Origin: Aaosphaeria pasadenensis | Taxonomy: Eukaryota > Ascomycota > Dothideomycetes > Pleosporales | Direction: 5' to 3' | Length of the DNA: 64,000 nt | Assembly: GCA_022813625.1 (NCBI GenBank) | Contig: JAKLMB010000027.1 | Location: 248,001 to 312,000, forward strand | In this document: positions 24,041 through 34,685 of the stretch, piece by piece | Position numbering within the stretch: the stretch's first letter is position 1 | Layout: each line of letters begins with the position of its first letter | Made by a program: the position numbers and the translations under genes | Notes under the pieces: model-generated | Seen by the model: the letters and a program-made list of their open reading frames with translations, nothing else | Databases searched by the model: none | What the model was told of the DNA's origin: nothing

Positions 24041-24066
24041 CCCCGTGAGCGAGGTTTCGGCACGAA

Positions 24067-24412
24067 TCAAAAAGGGTGCCATTCGTGCGAAAACTGGGCT
24101 CTCGAGCTACACATAGAATTGATTGACATTGCTGGGAGTCTCAAAGGACTCCTGCCCTGGATGCCCACAGCCAAACGAAGGCTAACCATTCTCTTGGAAA
24201 GATTCGATACCCGCGATAGGGTCACTGGAACGGTAGCACCACGGAAGGAGTCAGTCCGGTAGCTGTATTGATTTGATGAATTGCTTCCCACGTTTTCGAT
24301 ATCGCCACAGGAATTACTTTTGAGGACTGGAAGCAAAGATGAAATAGCACTAAAGCATATAGATCCCGTGCTCACCTTGACAATCTGCTACCAATAACGG
24401 CCGACCCGCCAT
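24067..24412 (-). CDS. Hypothetical small protein, divergent partner
   Basis: Tentative model: ATG at 24412 opens MAGRPLLVADCQ, then a 49-bp GTGAGC...CAG intron (about 24326-24374) joins in frame to a roughly 85-codon exon containing GDIENVGSNSSNQYSYRTD and ending at 24067. The reason to consider it is its position: it starts 220 bp from, and divergent to, the better supported gene at 24633. No domain is recognised. The frame could continue through another intron into an open frame at 23481-23915. It could also be chance. Confidence 0.25.
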
Positions 24413-24632
24413 GACGCACAAGCATCTTTCAGCCACCGCCGATTCCGATTCCTCCTGGCCCGGGCAGAGCGTCAGTGTCACTCACCTCAGCCTCTAAAAA
24501 CAAATCAATGCCAAGGCTAGGCGGAAGCGGGGGGGACCGCTGTGCCCTAAAACCTCTCGCTTCTCTGGAATCCAGAGCCTAAGCGGTCAACTTTTCCGCA
24601 GACGCTCTTGTTTTCGCTCATTGATTGAGAAG

Positions 24633-25223
24633 ATGAGTATCCGAATTAACGCAACCGTTAATGAGGCTCGAGCCGCCGCCGGTCACTACAAAGAACAATG
24701 GGATAGATTTTACGTAAGTGTATAAGCGTATATTTGGGTGTTCTCTGACCGGACATAGTTCATTACCAAAGACGAAGCCAAACAACTCTCAGAGGCGCAT
24801 CCGGACTGGACAAGATGGATCCTAATACCGGCGAACGAAAAAGAAATGATGCTAAGGCGAATAAATGCACGGCTTGTATCGGAGGGCATTCCCGCTGTCG
24901 AGATGATAATACTGAAATGGAGAATGTCGCAATTGCTGAGAGACATACAGCGCAAATACCGTATGTTGGGCGCACCAGTTCTACATATATACCCCGGACG
25001 GTTAGCATATGTATATGCATGTATAGGGAGCTAATTTTATCGAAATTTAGCCGAAGGGATCATAGGTGCAAAGGTGGGAGGGATGTCACCATCAAATACC
25101 GGGTCACAAACCCACCTCGATACCCAGCCGGAAGCCAACCTGCAGCAACAGTCGTCAACACCGCAGTCCCCGGACTTATCGCCAAGCAGTAGCCGCGCAT
25201 ACGATCCGATAAGAGATGTATAG
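24633..25223 (+). CDS. Hypothetical protein, 151 aa
   Basis: Exons 24633-24713, 24759-24960 and 25051-25223 join in frame through two introns with consensus donors (GTAAGT, GTATGT) and TAG acceptors (45 and 90 bp). The protein starts MSIRINATVNEARAAAGHYK, has a mostly helical, charged and aromatic N-terminal two-thirds (DEAKQLSEAHPDWTRWILIP; LKWRMSQLLRDIQRKY) and a Gln/Ser/Pro-rich tail. No signal peptide, membrane segment or known domain is visible. Well-formed introns and an uninterrupted frame are the evidence that it is real. Function unknown. Confidence 0.6.
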
Positions 25224-28200
25224 ACTCGCAGATTGAAAGAACGAACTTACTTGGGAGGTCTTTTGCCATTGAACATTTTTTGTTTCAGAAGAAATAGAGC
25301 CACCGCAGCTCAACGCAGTACCGAGTTGCACAGATCGTGCATGAGCAGGACCCAGAGCTCTGGCACCCCGGAGGAGGACAACCTCATACGCCAGGAACGG
25401 ACACTATGCCCTGTAATGAAGAAGCCATTGAGACAACCCTTTTGTGGCGATCTGCTCAAGCTGGAAAGCAGGATTGGGCAGAGCCACTGGCCCATTCGTT
25501 GAGAGGGGTAAAACCCTTTCGGCGAAAAGCGCTGAAATAGGAGCACGTCGAGATGGACTCGGAATGTTGGAGGTGGGGTGAGGATGAGGATGATGATGAT
25601 GATGTACGAGTAGGGAGACAGCAAGAAAGCAATCATGAAATCTGGCATGTAACCAGATCATTTCCAGGGCACTCCAGCTCTTAATGAGATAACTCGTGGA
25701 CTCCAACCAACGGCTCGCGCGTTTCGCAATCTTGACAATTGAGTTGTTAGACGTTCATCTTGGCATTGTGGCTTGCTCCCAAAAGGCGGCCGTTCTGCAT
25801 GTCGGCGCTTGTTTTCCTGTCCATCATTGGATGTATTCGGAGGATAGAAGGGTGCCATCATCGTTTTTCCTGCAGCTCAAGTTGTGTACCTCGTTCTCAT
25901 TCGCCCTCGCAGGAGCACTCTTTCAAGTATGCGTCGGCAAGCCTTGCAGTCGACAGTCAAGCACTCACGATTCGATTGTACTACCTCGACAACGCCGCCA
26001 TGTGCGGGCTGTCCCACATCGACAATGGCGAGCCGCCAATCACAGGACATTGAAGGGAGAATGATGATGGAAGATACCTAGAAGGGTGCCAGCTCTTGAG
26101 GTGAGGTTGGAAGTTGACTCTCTCCAGTACGGAAGAAGCTAGGTCCTTAGCTCCTGCTGCCTCAACCATGGATCCCAGTAAAGTGGACGGGACGAGCCGC
26201 AACGTCTCCTTCCCGAACTCACCTTGTTCAGACTGCAAGTCATGATGTTCTGTACTTTGCAACTCTTCGTTCGAACGGCTGGACCATACGATGCGCGGCG
26301 GGCAAGCACTGTCCATTATCGAATTGATTGAATCCTGCTCTTCTTATTACCCAAAGTAGATGAATATCTCCCTTGCTGATGACATACATTAGTTATCAAC
26401 AAACACGTCCAGAGAATACTCAGCACATCACCTCGCATCAGAAGCTATCCACAACCCCCCCTCCGAATAGATTGCGAACAAGAGGTCAAACCCGGACGCC
26501 GGCGAAGCGTGCTGCTCTATTTGCGTTGGACAGTGATCAGGCATGCGGAGTGCCATAGACTCACATAACCACCGTACCCACGAAACCCGAGAGTTTAGGG
26601 TGTTGATGATAGAACAACTTGTGGATACTTAGACCATCCTTAGACCATCATGTTAAAACATGGCATGATGTTAGAAGCAATTGGCATTGGTGGATTTTGA
26701 AGAACACGTTAGGGTGTTTAGGTGGAGTGGTGCCATAGTAGATGCCGCCAAACAAGTAATTACCTCAGTATTTTTTTAGTTACTTACCTTCTCGATTCAG
26801 TTGTCGCCCTTTCGCCTCAATCCCCCCCCGAGACCGCCCATCCGCCAACTCGCACTGATGGAAAATAACACCGATTCGACGGCAAGCCTGAATTCTTGTT
26901 CTTCAGCCGGAAGTCAAGGCCAGGCCGTGTACAATGCATCTTCGGGTCAAAAGGGCGATGGGCGCAATGACGGGGGCATCCAAAACACATACGATCGACG
27001 TCGATGTTGATTTAAGTTGTTGATATTGTAGCCACGTCAAACAGGAAAGCTTGATTCCAGATGTAACGATCGTTCAGCCAAAGGCGAAGTGTGGTGGTGA
27101 TCTGGCCTTTAGTAGAAAACTATATGAACTGATTCACTATTTTCTCTCGCCAATGTCTGAGATCTACAACTGTTCCTTGGCAATCTGATCCATTTTGTGG
27201 AACATGAGATGCACCAGTCCTTGAAATTTCCGGACCATCCATGTATCGGACACATTTCGCCAATTTTATTCTATCTACACCGACACCGTTACCGGTCAGA
27301 CTGTATGTGCCTGCACAAGATCACGGAAAGAAGACTTTTGGTGGAACCCATTCCAAATTACAGAAGCAAAAAGCTTTTTCCTCAATATGCCGGTGTGTGT
27401 AGTCACTTGTTCATAAAGGGCACGGGAAGGTTAAGATAAATGAGACTTTCCCATAGCTTTACGCATGCTAGTGGCAATTCAACATCTAAGACTATCAAAT
27501 ATGAGCTCTGACAATCACCAATAATGGCGGAGCTTGCTGCAAAGTGGGCCAAACCAATCACCACCTTATATCCTTCTTCGCCTTCTTTTTCGTTTTCAGA
27601 CCAGGAAATCTAGAGTTCAAAAGAGTGGAGATTCCCTCGTGTGAGATCTGACATGGCGGATACACGAGATTGTACCCTTTGGGGGTAATGGAGTTTTAGA
27701 TCATGATAGAAAATCACATTGCCATATGCAGCTCAAGAAGTATAAACCCTCATGAGTCAGATCCCACCTGAAGTAGGCTTTGGTAAGCAGTGCACGATTC
27801 CGAGACGAAGAGAAATTGAAGTAAATGGTGGATGGGAATTCATTCATCCTATTTTGGAAGTGGAATATTGTCCACATTTGAGGTATACGATATAATAGAT
27901 ATGTTTCCTTCTTTTCGATAATTGCGTGCGGAGAAATCCAATTGGAGGTGCACGAGGCCAGCCGTCCAAATCTTGAAAATCCCTTTTATCTGCACTGCAT
28001 TTCCGTGACATTCCCATGCGAATCGTCCTGATCTCCATCTCGATTCGAAATTAGACGACCCACAATTGCAAGCGCCTCGTTGCTTAGACCACAGTAATGT
28101 ACGTTCAATGGCATCACTGCATACCCTATTCCTCCCCACATAACATTGATGGACTTGCCCGTCCTGGTATCTCCTGGAAGAACAATGAGCCGGAGCGCCT

Positions 28201-28280
28201 CTATTTGATAGACCAGATCCCGCCTTGAGCGCCCATGTAGTCACTCAAACTCTGATAATGAACAAAGTATTATCGACTGT
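25224..28280. other. Intergenic or unassigned region
   Basis: About 3 kb. Frames at 25696-26316 on both strands overlap and show no domain. A minus-strand open frame at 27986-28240 contains a P-loop-like string (see findings) but has no good start. AT-rich promoter-like sequence is scattered through it. No gene is confirmed. Confidence 0.4.
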
Positions 28281-29143
28281 CTATGCTTGCATGCCGAAAC
28301 CTGGCTCAATGCCGGCGGCCTTCAAAGCTTTGAATCTACGATCATCTCTTGTTTTTCTTTGTGATTTTTGTTCTGCAGCAAGCGATCGGATCTCGTTCTC
28401 AGGCGCGAATTTGACGTTCCTCGGGGTATCCTCGCGGTCAAGATCGACTGTAGCACATATCGTAACGTTCTCGCCTCTTATCGTCATGACTCCTGGCAGC
28501 TTCACATCGCATACAAGCCATTTCGCAATGCTCAAGTCTTCGCTTGAAGCTTCGGGATTTCGTGCAGATATACGTTCGGAACATTCGGTAAGAACAAGGT
28601 TTGCTGGTATTGTAAGTTTCAATAAGAAAAGGGTGGACGAGATAGTGGCCTACCAAATTGATCGTATGAGCGCAATATGCCAATATATTCCTTCTCGTCA
28701 CGGAGAAGTACGTCAACCTTTTCTATTGTCCGCATTAACGCTACTTGCCCTTAGATCACTAGAGTATGATTCCTACGCACTATCGACCATATCTAGTAGC
28801 ATCGCTGACGTGAGGAAAGCCTGGGGTGGTAGTTCTGTTGGTAGTATTTGCTGTGGCTGGGGAGTTCTTCCTCTTCCTAGAGTCGGAGCAGCGAACTGTG
28901 TTGGTGGGGTAGAGCTATAAACACCTCCGTAGCCTGATGGTACATACTTAGTGTCCATTCGAAATGAGGTTGAAAATTGTCCCTACCAATGCTTGCCGGC
29001 TGGCTGCCAGGAACTTCAGAAATAATATCCTGAGGAGCTGGCTCCTGAATCGAGCGCTGTAGCATGGCATTAAAGTTGGCGGCCATGTTCGGCGGAGCTC
29101 CCGTGGGGTGGCCATGGTGTTGGTTGGGAGGGGGGTAGCTCAT
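28281..29143 (-). CDS. LSM1: LSm1, Sm-like mRNA decay factor
   Basis: Four exons (28987-29143, 28781-28933, 28654-28722, 28281-28603) join in frame to 233 aa. After a Pro/Gln-rich leader of ~75 residues comes LPPQAFLTSAMLLDMVDKKV, the N-terminal helix and Sm1 strands (VDVLLRDEKEYIGILRSYDQF, FANLVLTECSERI), then the Sm2 motif MTIRGENVTICATVDLDRED. The order and the DQFANLVL string match LSm1. LSm1 forms the cytoplasmic LSm1-7 ring that, with Pat1, binds oligoadenylated mRNA 3' ends and promotes decapping. The C-terminal helix region (RSLAAEQKSQRKTRDDRRFK) is basic, as in homologues that contact RNA. The insert between Sm1 and Sm2 (ISARNPEASSEDLSIAKWLV) is diverged. The long N-terminal leader is longer than yeast LSm1. 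Confidence 0.9.
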
Positions 29144-29793
29144 CGTGAAAGTACTGTATCGGTCGCGAATGGCAGGAATGGAGGAGATTGGATTGTTAGC
29201 AGTGTCGGTAAATCGGTAGGATCGGTGATATCATGGCCATATAGACGCTGTCTGATTGACCCCTCGTTGACATTTGACGTCGTCGAAGATGCGCTCGGGG
29301 TAACTACGGGACAACGACGAGAATACGGTAAATTGTTTGTCCGATGTCCGACTTCTACTAGCCCGTTGTTACATCATGAACATACTACAGGTCCGTGGGC
29401 ATTGCTCTCCCCTAAGCTGGATCTCTCTCAAGCACCAGAAGCGCGCATCGCGGTATTTTCGAATTGATAAAGCAACCATCGAAACATTTTAGGGGTCTTT
29501 GGATCTGCTGTCGGCGAATACGCTTGTCTCGGACGAAATGCGCACTTCATCTCATCCCTATTCGTAGATGGCAGAACGCGAACTTGATCCCTACCGGACA
29601 AAAATACGCCATTCTTTGTGCCTGTAAATTCTAATTATTAATCTACCACAAACAATCATTTGTCTTCTTCATTTCGCGACCGACTCAGTTCGAAATTTCG
29701 CCAATTCGTGAATAGCATCATCATCTATACAACCAATTTCCACCCACATCCCTTATCAAAACAGATACAACGTCTATCGGATCGTCAGGCAGA
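29144..29793. other. Bidirectional promoter region, LSM1 / SDR
   Basis: About 650 bases between divergent starts. Nothing beyond promoter sequence is seen. Confidence 0.5.
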
Positions 29794-30789
29794 ATGGCTT
29801 CACTCTTCCGCATTCTAAAACATAAGTGGATTCCTCTTAGAGATACTACCGAATCATTTGCAGGGCGCTGCATCATTGTCACTGGTTCAACGTCCGGGAT
29901 TGGTCTCGAAGCAGTTGCTAAGTTCGCCTTGTTAGGCGCAGCGAAAGTCATTATGGCTGCCCGAGATTTGGATAAGGGCGCCAGAGTGAAGACTAGTATC
30001 GAGGCCAGAACAGGTTCGAAAAACCAGCTCGAAGTCTGGGAGCTTGACTTGACATCCTATGAGAGCATTCAATCTTTTGCAGAGCGTGTGAATGCACTAG
30101 AGCGCTTGGATATTGCAATTCTGAACGCTGCGATCTACAATGCTTCTTTCCGACAGTCGCGACATGGATTCGAGGAGGACCTGCAGGTCAATACACTTTC
30201 GACTGCTCTTTTAGGCATACTACTCCTGCCTAAGCTAAAAGCAACGAGACAGATCAGCAATCATATCCCAGTTCTCGAGTTCACCAATTCAGGACTTCAT
30301 CAACGAGCAAAGATTCAAACAGATGCGATCGAAAATTCGTCCTACCTGCGGACTTACAACATACCAGAACAGTTCAAGGCAAACCATCAGTATTCTATTT
30401 CCAAGTTATACTTAATGTACGCGACGAACACACTTGCGGCACAAGTTTCGTCCGCGGATGTCATAATAACTTCAATATGCCCCGGAATGGTGGCGACAAA
30501 TCTGCCACGCGATTACAAGTTTCCTGGAGCAAGATTTGCCACCTGGTTATTCGGTATACTCTTGCAGCGTACAGCGGAGCAAGGGGCAAGAAGCATTGTC
30601 AGCGGAACAGTATTGGGAGAAAGTGCTCATGGACGATTCTGGCAGCATGACGAACTTCAACCCATCGGCCCAAGTGTAGCTGGAGACGAAAACCGGAAGA
30701 TTGCATCACAAGTTTGGGACGAAATCGTTCAAGTCTTGAGCGCACAGGTGCCATCTGTCAGGAGCGCTTTAGGTGCCATTGCGCAGTAG
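29794..30789 (+). CDS. Short-chain dehydrogenase/reductase, NADP-type Rossmann
   Basis: Single-exon 331-aa protein. The classical SDR features are the cofactor loop TGSTSGIG (residues 30-37), an acidic/basic patch AARDLDKGAR after the second strand, LNAAIYN in place of NNAG, a Ser in EFTNSG (~166), and YSISK with the catalytic Tyr200 and Lys204. The length and the layout resemble fungal retinol-dehydrogenase or WW-domain-oxidoreductase-like SDRs, which act on lipid or polyketide carbonyls. No transmembrane segment is obvious. Substrate unknown. Arg after the second strand suggests a preference for NADP(H); that is inference. Confidence 0.9.
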   Translation: MASLFRILKHKWIPLRDTTESFAGRCIIVTGSTSGIGLEAVAKFALLGAAKVIMAARDLDKGARVKTSIEARTGSKNQLEVWELDLTSYESIQSFAERVNALERLDIAILNAAIYNASFRQSRHGFEEDLQVNTLSTALLGILLLPKLKATRQISNHIPVLEFTNSGLHQRAKIQTDAIENSSYLRTYNIPEQFKANHQYSISKLYLMYATNTLAAQVSSADVIITSICPGMVATNLPRDYKFPGARFATWLFGILLQRTAEQGARSIVSGTVLGESAHGRFWQHDELQPIGPSVAGDENRKIASQVWDEIVQVLSAQVPSVRSALGAIAQ

Positions 30790-31147
30790 ACTTGAAATAT
30801 AATATTTGCGCGAGTTAATGTTTAATGAAGAAGTTTGAGATGGAGTGTAAGGAAAGTTTTAGATGAAACGTAATCTCTCATTTTGGAACTACGAGTGATT
30901 CAATTTCCATTGGGTAACCTATACACATCAAATACATCTGCACGATATACAATATGGGTCCCTTGAGTACATAGCCAGTTCGGGAAATGGTCCGTGCTAC
31001 CCGCGAGATCAGCATGACGTCTAGCTGTACCTGAGGAGTGCAATTCCTAGCTTTGCCATTCAAGAAAACCATGATGCAAGTCACTCTGCACACTGAAAAA
31101 GTTTAATACGCGGACCTTACCCGCAAGCAGGAAGATATATGAGCTGA
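30790..31147. other. Intergenic stretch
   Basis: About 360 bases holding the SDR 3' end and the promoter of the phosphatase gene. Nothing else is seen. Confidence 0.5.
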
Positions 31148-34100
31148 ATGCCCCCTCCTCCTTTTCGCCGAAAGCCCACCTCCCACGCCTCCTCCTCCTT
31201 CCTCCGCTTCCTATTCCCGCACACTCGTCAGCGTGCCCGCGCACATCTCTCCAAGTTTCGGCACGAAACCCTTCGATCTCTTCGACAACGGACACAGTCA
31301 CGCATATATAGATACATTCTTTACAGGCAGGCGATCAAACTCAAGCGTAAGCCGGGTATCATACAGAAATTACGTGGTCACACGAGGAACCTGCTACGAT
31401 CTAACTCGAGCTGGCTCGAAAATGAAGCTGGGCTGCGAAGGCAGAAGTCGATGAAGGCAACCGGATCAACCACATCCGCGAACACAGAGATGAGTTATCA
31501 AGAAGGGAATTATGCACCACGAGAGCCAGGTGCTAGAAGGAAGAAGCTTGCTGGGTACCTGAAGGCTGCGAACGAGCTTAGGCAGACGTATCAGCAACAG
31601 TATGCGCCTGGCTGGAGCAAGAATCAGGGCGCTTATGAATATGAGGATGATACACCCGGCAGTTTCCCTGACGCGGCCGTAGTAAGGAGTGGGGAGGAGG
31701 AGATGGTTCTGTTTCCGAGCTATGCGCGGAAGCATGTGAAGCGGAAGGTCGGTTTTTCTTGATGCGCTTGACTGTAATTATTCCTGACAAACCTATAGCC
31801 AGAATCAGAACCGGGCACTATTCAAGATGTCGAAGGCGAAGGTCGCGATGTTCGAGACTCTACTGGTGCAGGAGACGCAGAGTTCTGGAAGCAGCAATGG
31901 GACAACTATGAGGATGACAATGCCGTCGTTGACGTTGATGTACGAGGCTGGATATATTCGCCACACAAGGGTCAAATGTCTAGAAAACAACGACTCTTCA
32001 TTGGTTTGGCACGGCAGCTCGTAGGCATACAAGCACCACCCGCCGGTTCAACTCCCGCGAGCTCATCAGTAAGCCCGAACCAGAGTAGAGAGCCTAGTCC
32101 AGGTCAATTGAACCACAGAGACCGGACACAAATTCGACAGGCTCAGCGTGAAGAGCTTCTAACAGCAAAAGAGGCAGAGGAGATTCTGAAAAGGGGCGAG
32201 AGAGAGGCCAAGGCCGCAGAGAAAGGTGCATACAGCGAAAAGCCTGCGGTCGATGACGACAACACGAAGCTGTATCGGGCACAGAGCCGAGATAGCATAC
32301 GCTCTATAGACTCGCGAGGTAATCTACAGCCCAGCCTTGCAAACCGGGACGAAAACATTAAAGCAATAGAGAAACGCGCATCATGGAATCAGCCTGCAGA
32401 TATGTCCTCTGCAGAGCTTGCAGAGGCAAATGCCCGCTTGATGGCAAGGCTTCGCCACTTCCTCGCTATCCCAATGGCAAATACCCCAATCAGTGTTTTC
32501 TTCTACAATGAGAAAATCTCCAAACAGCGGACGATATACACGAATCCATCAGGTCATTTCAGCATCTGTGCTGCCCTGGACTTTGTACCGACGCATGTGC
32601 GTATTCTCGCATCAGACAAACTGTCTGCCACCGAAGAAATAATTGTCACCGATCCCTACGGAGTGAGTGTTATCAGTGATATTGATGACACCATCAAACA
32701 TTCGGCCATCAGCAGTGGTGCCCGCGAGATCTTCCGTAACGCCTTCATCAGAGAATTGGGAGATCTGACCATAGAAGGCGTTCGAGAGTGGTATACTAGG
32801 ATGTTTGAGATGGGCGTCAAGTTTCATTATGTTTCCAATTCCCCCTGGCAACTTTTCCCGGTCATCTCGAAGTACTTTGAGATGGCGGGTCTACCACCCG
32901 GCTCTTTCCATTTGAAACAGTATAGTGGTATGCTGCAAGGAATCTTCGAACCTGTCGCTGAGCGCAAAAAGAGCACTCTTGACAAAATCGCTAGAGATTT
33001 CCCAGAAAGGAGTTTCATCCTGATCGGTGATAGTGGTGAGGCAGATCTGGAGGTCTATACAGATTTTGTTTTAGAAAACCCCGGGCGTGTAGTTGCGGTC
33101 TTCATCCGGGACGTCACGACAACTGAAGGTGGAGGATTTTTCGACACATCCGTAGGACCTGGACCTGGTGGGCGTATGCCGTCTTCTCAAGAAGGGAATG
33201 ATGCTGCTCATAGATCTGCATCAGCTGCCAACAACGTCGAAGAGGATGACCCCCATCTCAGAGCTGCAATTGAAGCCTCCTTACGAGACTTGGAAGAAGA
33301 CAACAAGAAACGCTCAAAGTCTTTATTCCCAGAAATGGACGATGACCATCCCAACATGCGGCCAAAATTACCAGCACGAAAATCGTCGCAAGCTGCATCA
33401 GAGTCAACGCCGAACCTCATAGATTTGTCTCCTGATAGCGAAACACAAACTGGGCCTGCCCTGCGCCGAGTAAATACAGACACCAAGACCGAGACAAACA
33501 ATAAATCGGCACCAGCCATCTCTTCTGCAGGCAGCAAAGCTGCTCCTCCGCCGCCGAAGAAACCCACCTCCCTCCGCAGCATGTCTGGGGATTCATACGC
33601 CCCATCATTGCCCGCCTCTGGAAAGCCCCCATTGCCACCCAAGCCTCGCAATTCTTCTTCTACTGTTCAGCAATCAACATCACCGAGGCCCCAAGGTTCC
33701 CCGCTGCGGCCGCAGCCAGGACCCAAACCAACAGCACAATCGCAACAAACCTACGCCGGCATGGCTCGGGACAAACTCGTCTCAGCGTACAACCAACTCC
33801 CTGCTGCGTCATCCTACCTTCCGTCTTCGAGCTCCAAAGATACCCACGCAGATTCCAAACCTGAGGGCAGTGCCGGCGGCACGAAGAAGGCACCCCCGCC
33901 CCCTCCACCCCGGCGAGTTGTAACCGCCTACCCAAGCGCAGCAGCCTCATACGTCGGCTCCAAGGCCACTTCTGCCTGGCAAGCCGCGCCTGCACTTCCC
34001 TCTCATCTAGTTCATACCTCGAATAACCCCAAAGCCAATATGTCGCGCGCAAACTCCTACTCGACTACTGCATCCGGCGGATCCCAATATCCACAACGCA

Positions 34101-34372
34101 CCAACACGTCCTCAACACTTGGACTCAACGGCCGCACCGGCAACCAAGGCACAGCCGATGGATACGGATACGCTGAACAGGGCATGAATAAGCGGGAAGC
34201 CCTCTGGTACCAGAGATGGGCACGCGCGGAACAGATACTGAAGGACAACGGCGTGACGTTGAAGAGCTGGCGCATCGGAACGGACGTGACGAAGGAGGCG
34301 GAAAAGATCATCAGGGACGTAGCAGAGAGGAATAAGGAGAAAGCTGTGAAGAAGGGGGGTTCTTTCAAATAG
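31148..34372 (+). CDS. APP1: App1-type phosphatidate phosphatase
   Basis: Two exons (31148-31747 and 31799-34372, 51-bp intron, phase 0) give 1057 aa. After a basic N-terminal region comes DVDVRGWIYSPHKGQMSRKQ, the conserved App1 start, then a C2-like segment. The catalytic DUF2183 (LNS2-like) domain carries DIDDTIK (D494-T498, DxDxT phosphatase motif), YVSNSPWQLFPVI, and ILIGDSGEADLEVY. Yeast App1 is a Mg2+-dependent phosphatidate phosphatase at endocytic actin patches. The C-terminal ~350 residues are disordered and hold several proline clusters (APPPPKKPTS, APPPPPPRR) that suit SH3-domain binding, consistent with actin-patch recruitment. The final segment YQRWARAEQILKDNGVTLKSW is a conserved helical end. 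Start at 31148 is the first in-frame ATG. Confidence 0.93.
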
Positions 34373-34685
34373 TGAGCTATGGTTTTATTTTGAGTAGTGT
34401 TGTTATCGTCGTCGATTCAGCGCGCATATCAAGGATATTATATACATATATGTTCACTTGAGTCAGTGGTATGTAGACGGGGTTATTTTTGAAAAAAAAA
34501 AATAATGAAGTCTTTGGAATTCATATATATACTATCTACCGTTTTATAAGTCGTCTTTTGTGGGTTTCGTTTTGCTTCTTTCCTTTTTTACCGTGCATGA
34601 TATAGGCGTACATAAATATGTCAAGAGTGACCAAGAACACTTTTTTTTCTTTCCCAAAACTCTCAGCACGTCATCAGTAAGTAGT
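34373..34685. other. Convergent 3' region, APP1 / LYS2
   Basis: About 310 bases between two convergent stop codons. It is AT-rich with an A9-10 run near 34492 and a T-run near 34640, likely including both poly(A) regions. No coding sequence is supported. Confidence 0.5.

Noticed and set aside
28225..28920. Plus-strand 231-codon open frame
   Set aside because: It is antisense to the spliced LSM1 exons, which have clear Sm motifs and phased introns.
28773..28958. Alternative LSM1 start at the ATG near 28958
   Set aside because: The 29143 start with a 53-bp intron carrying a good branch site (CACTAAG) gives a longer in-frame protein. The alternative is possible but less supported.
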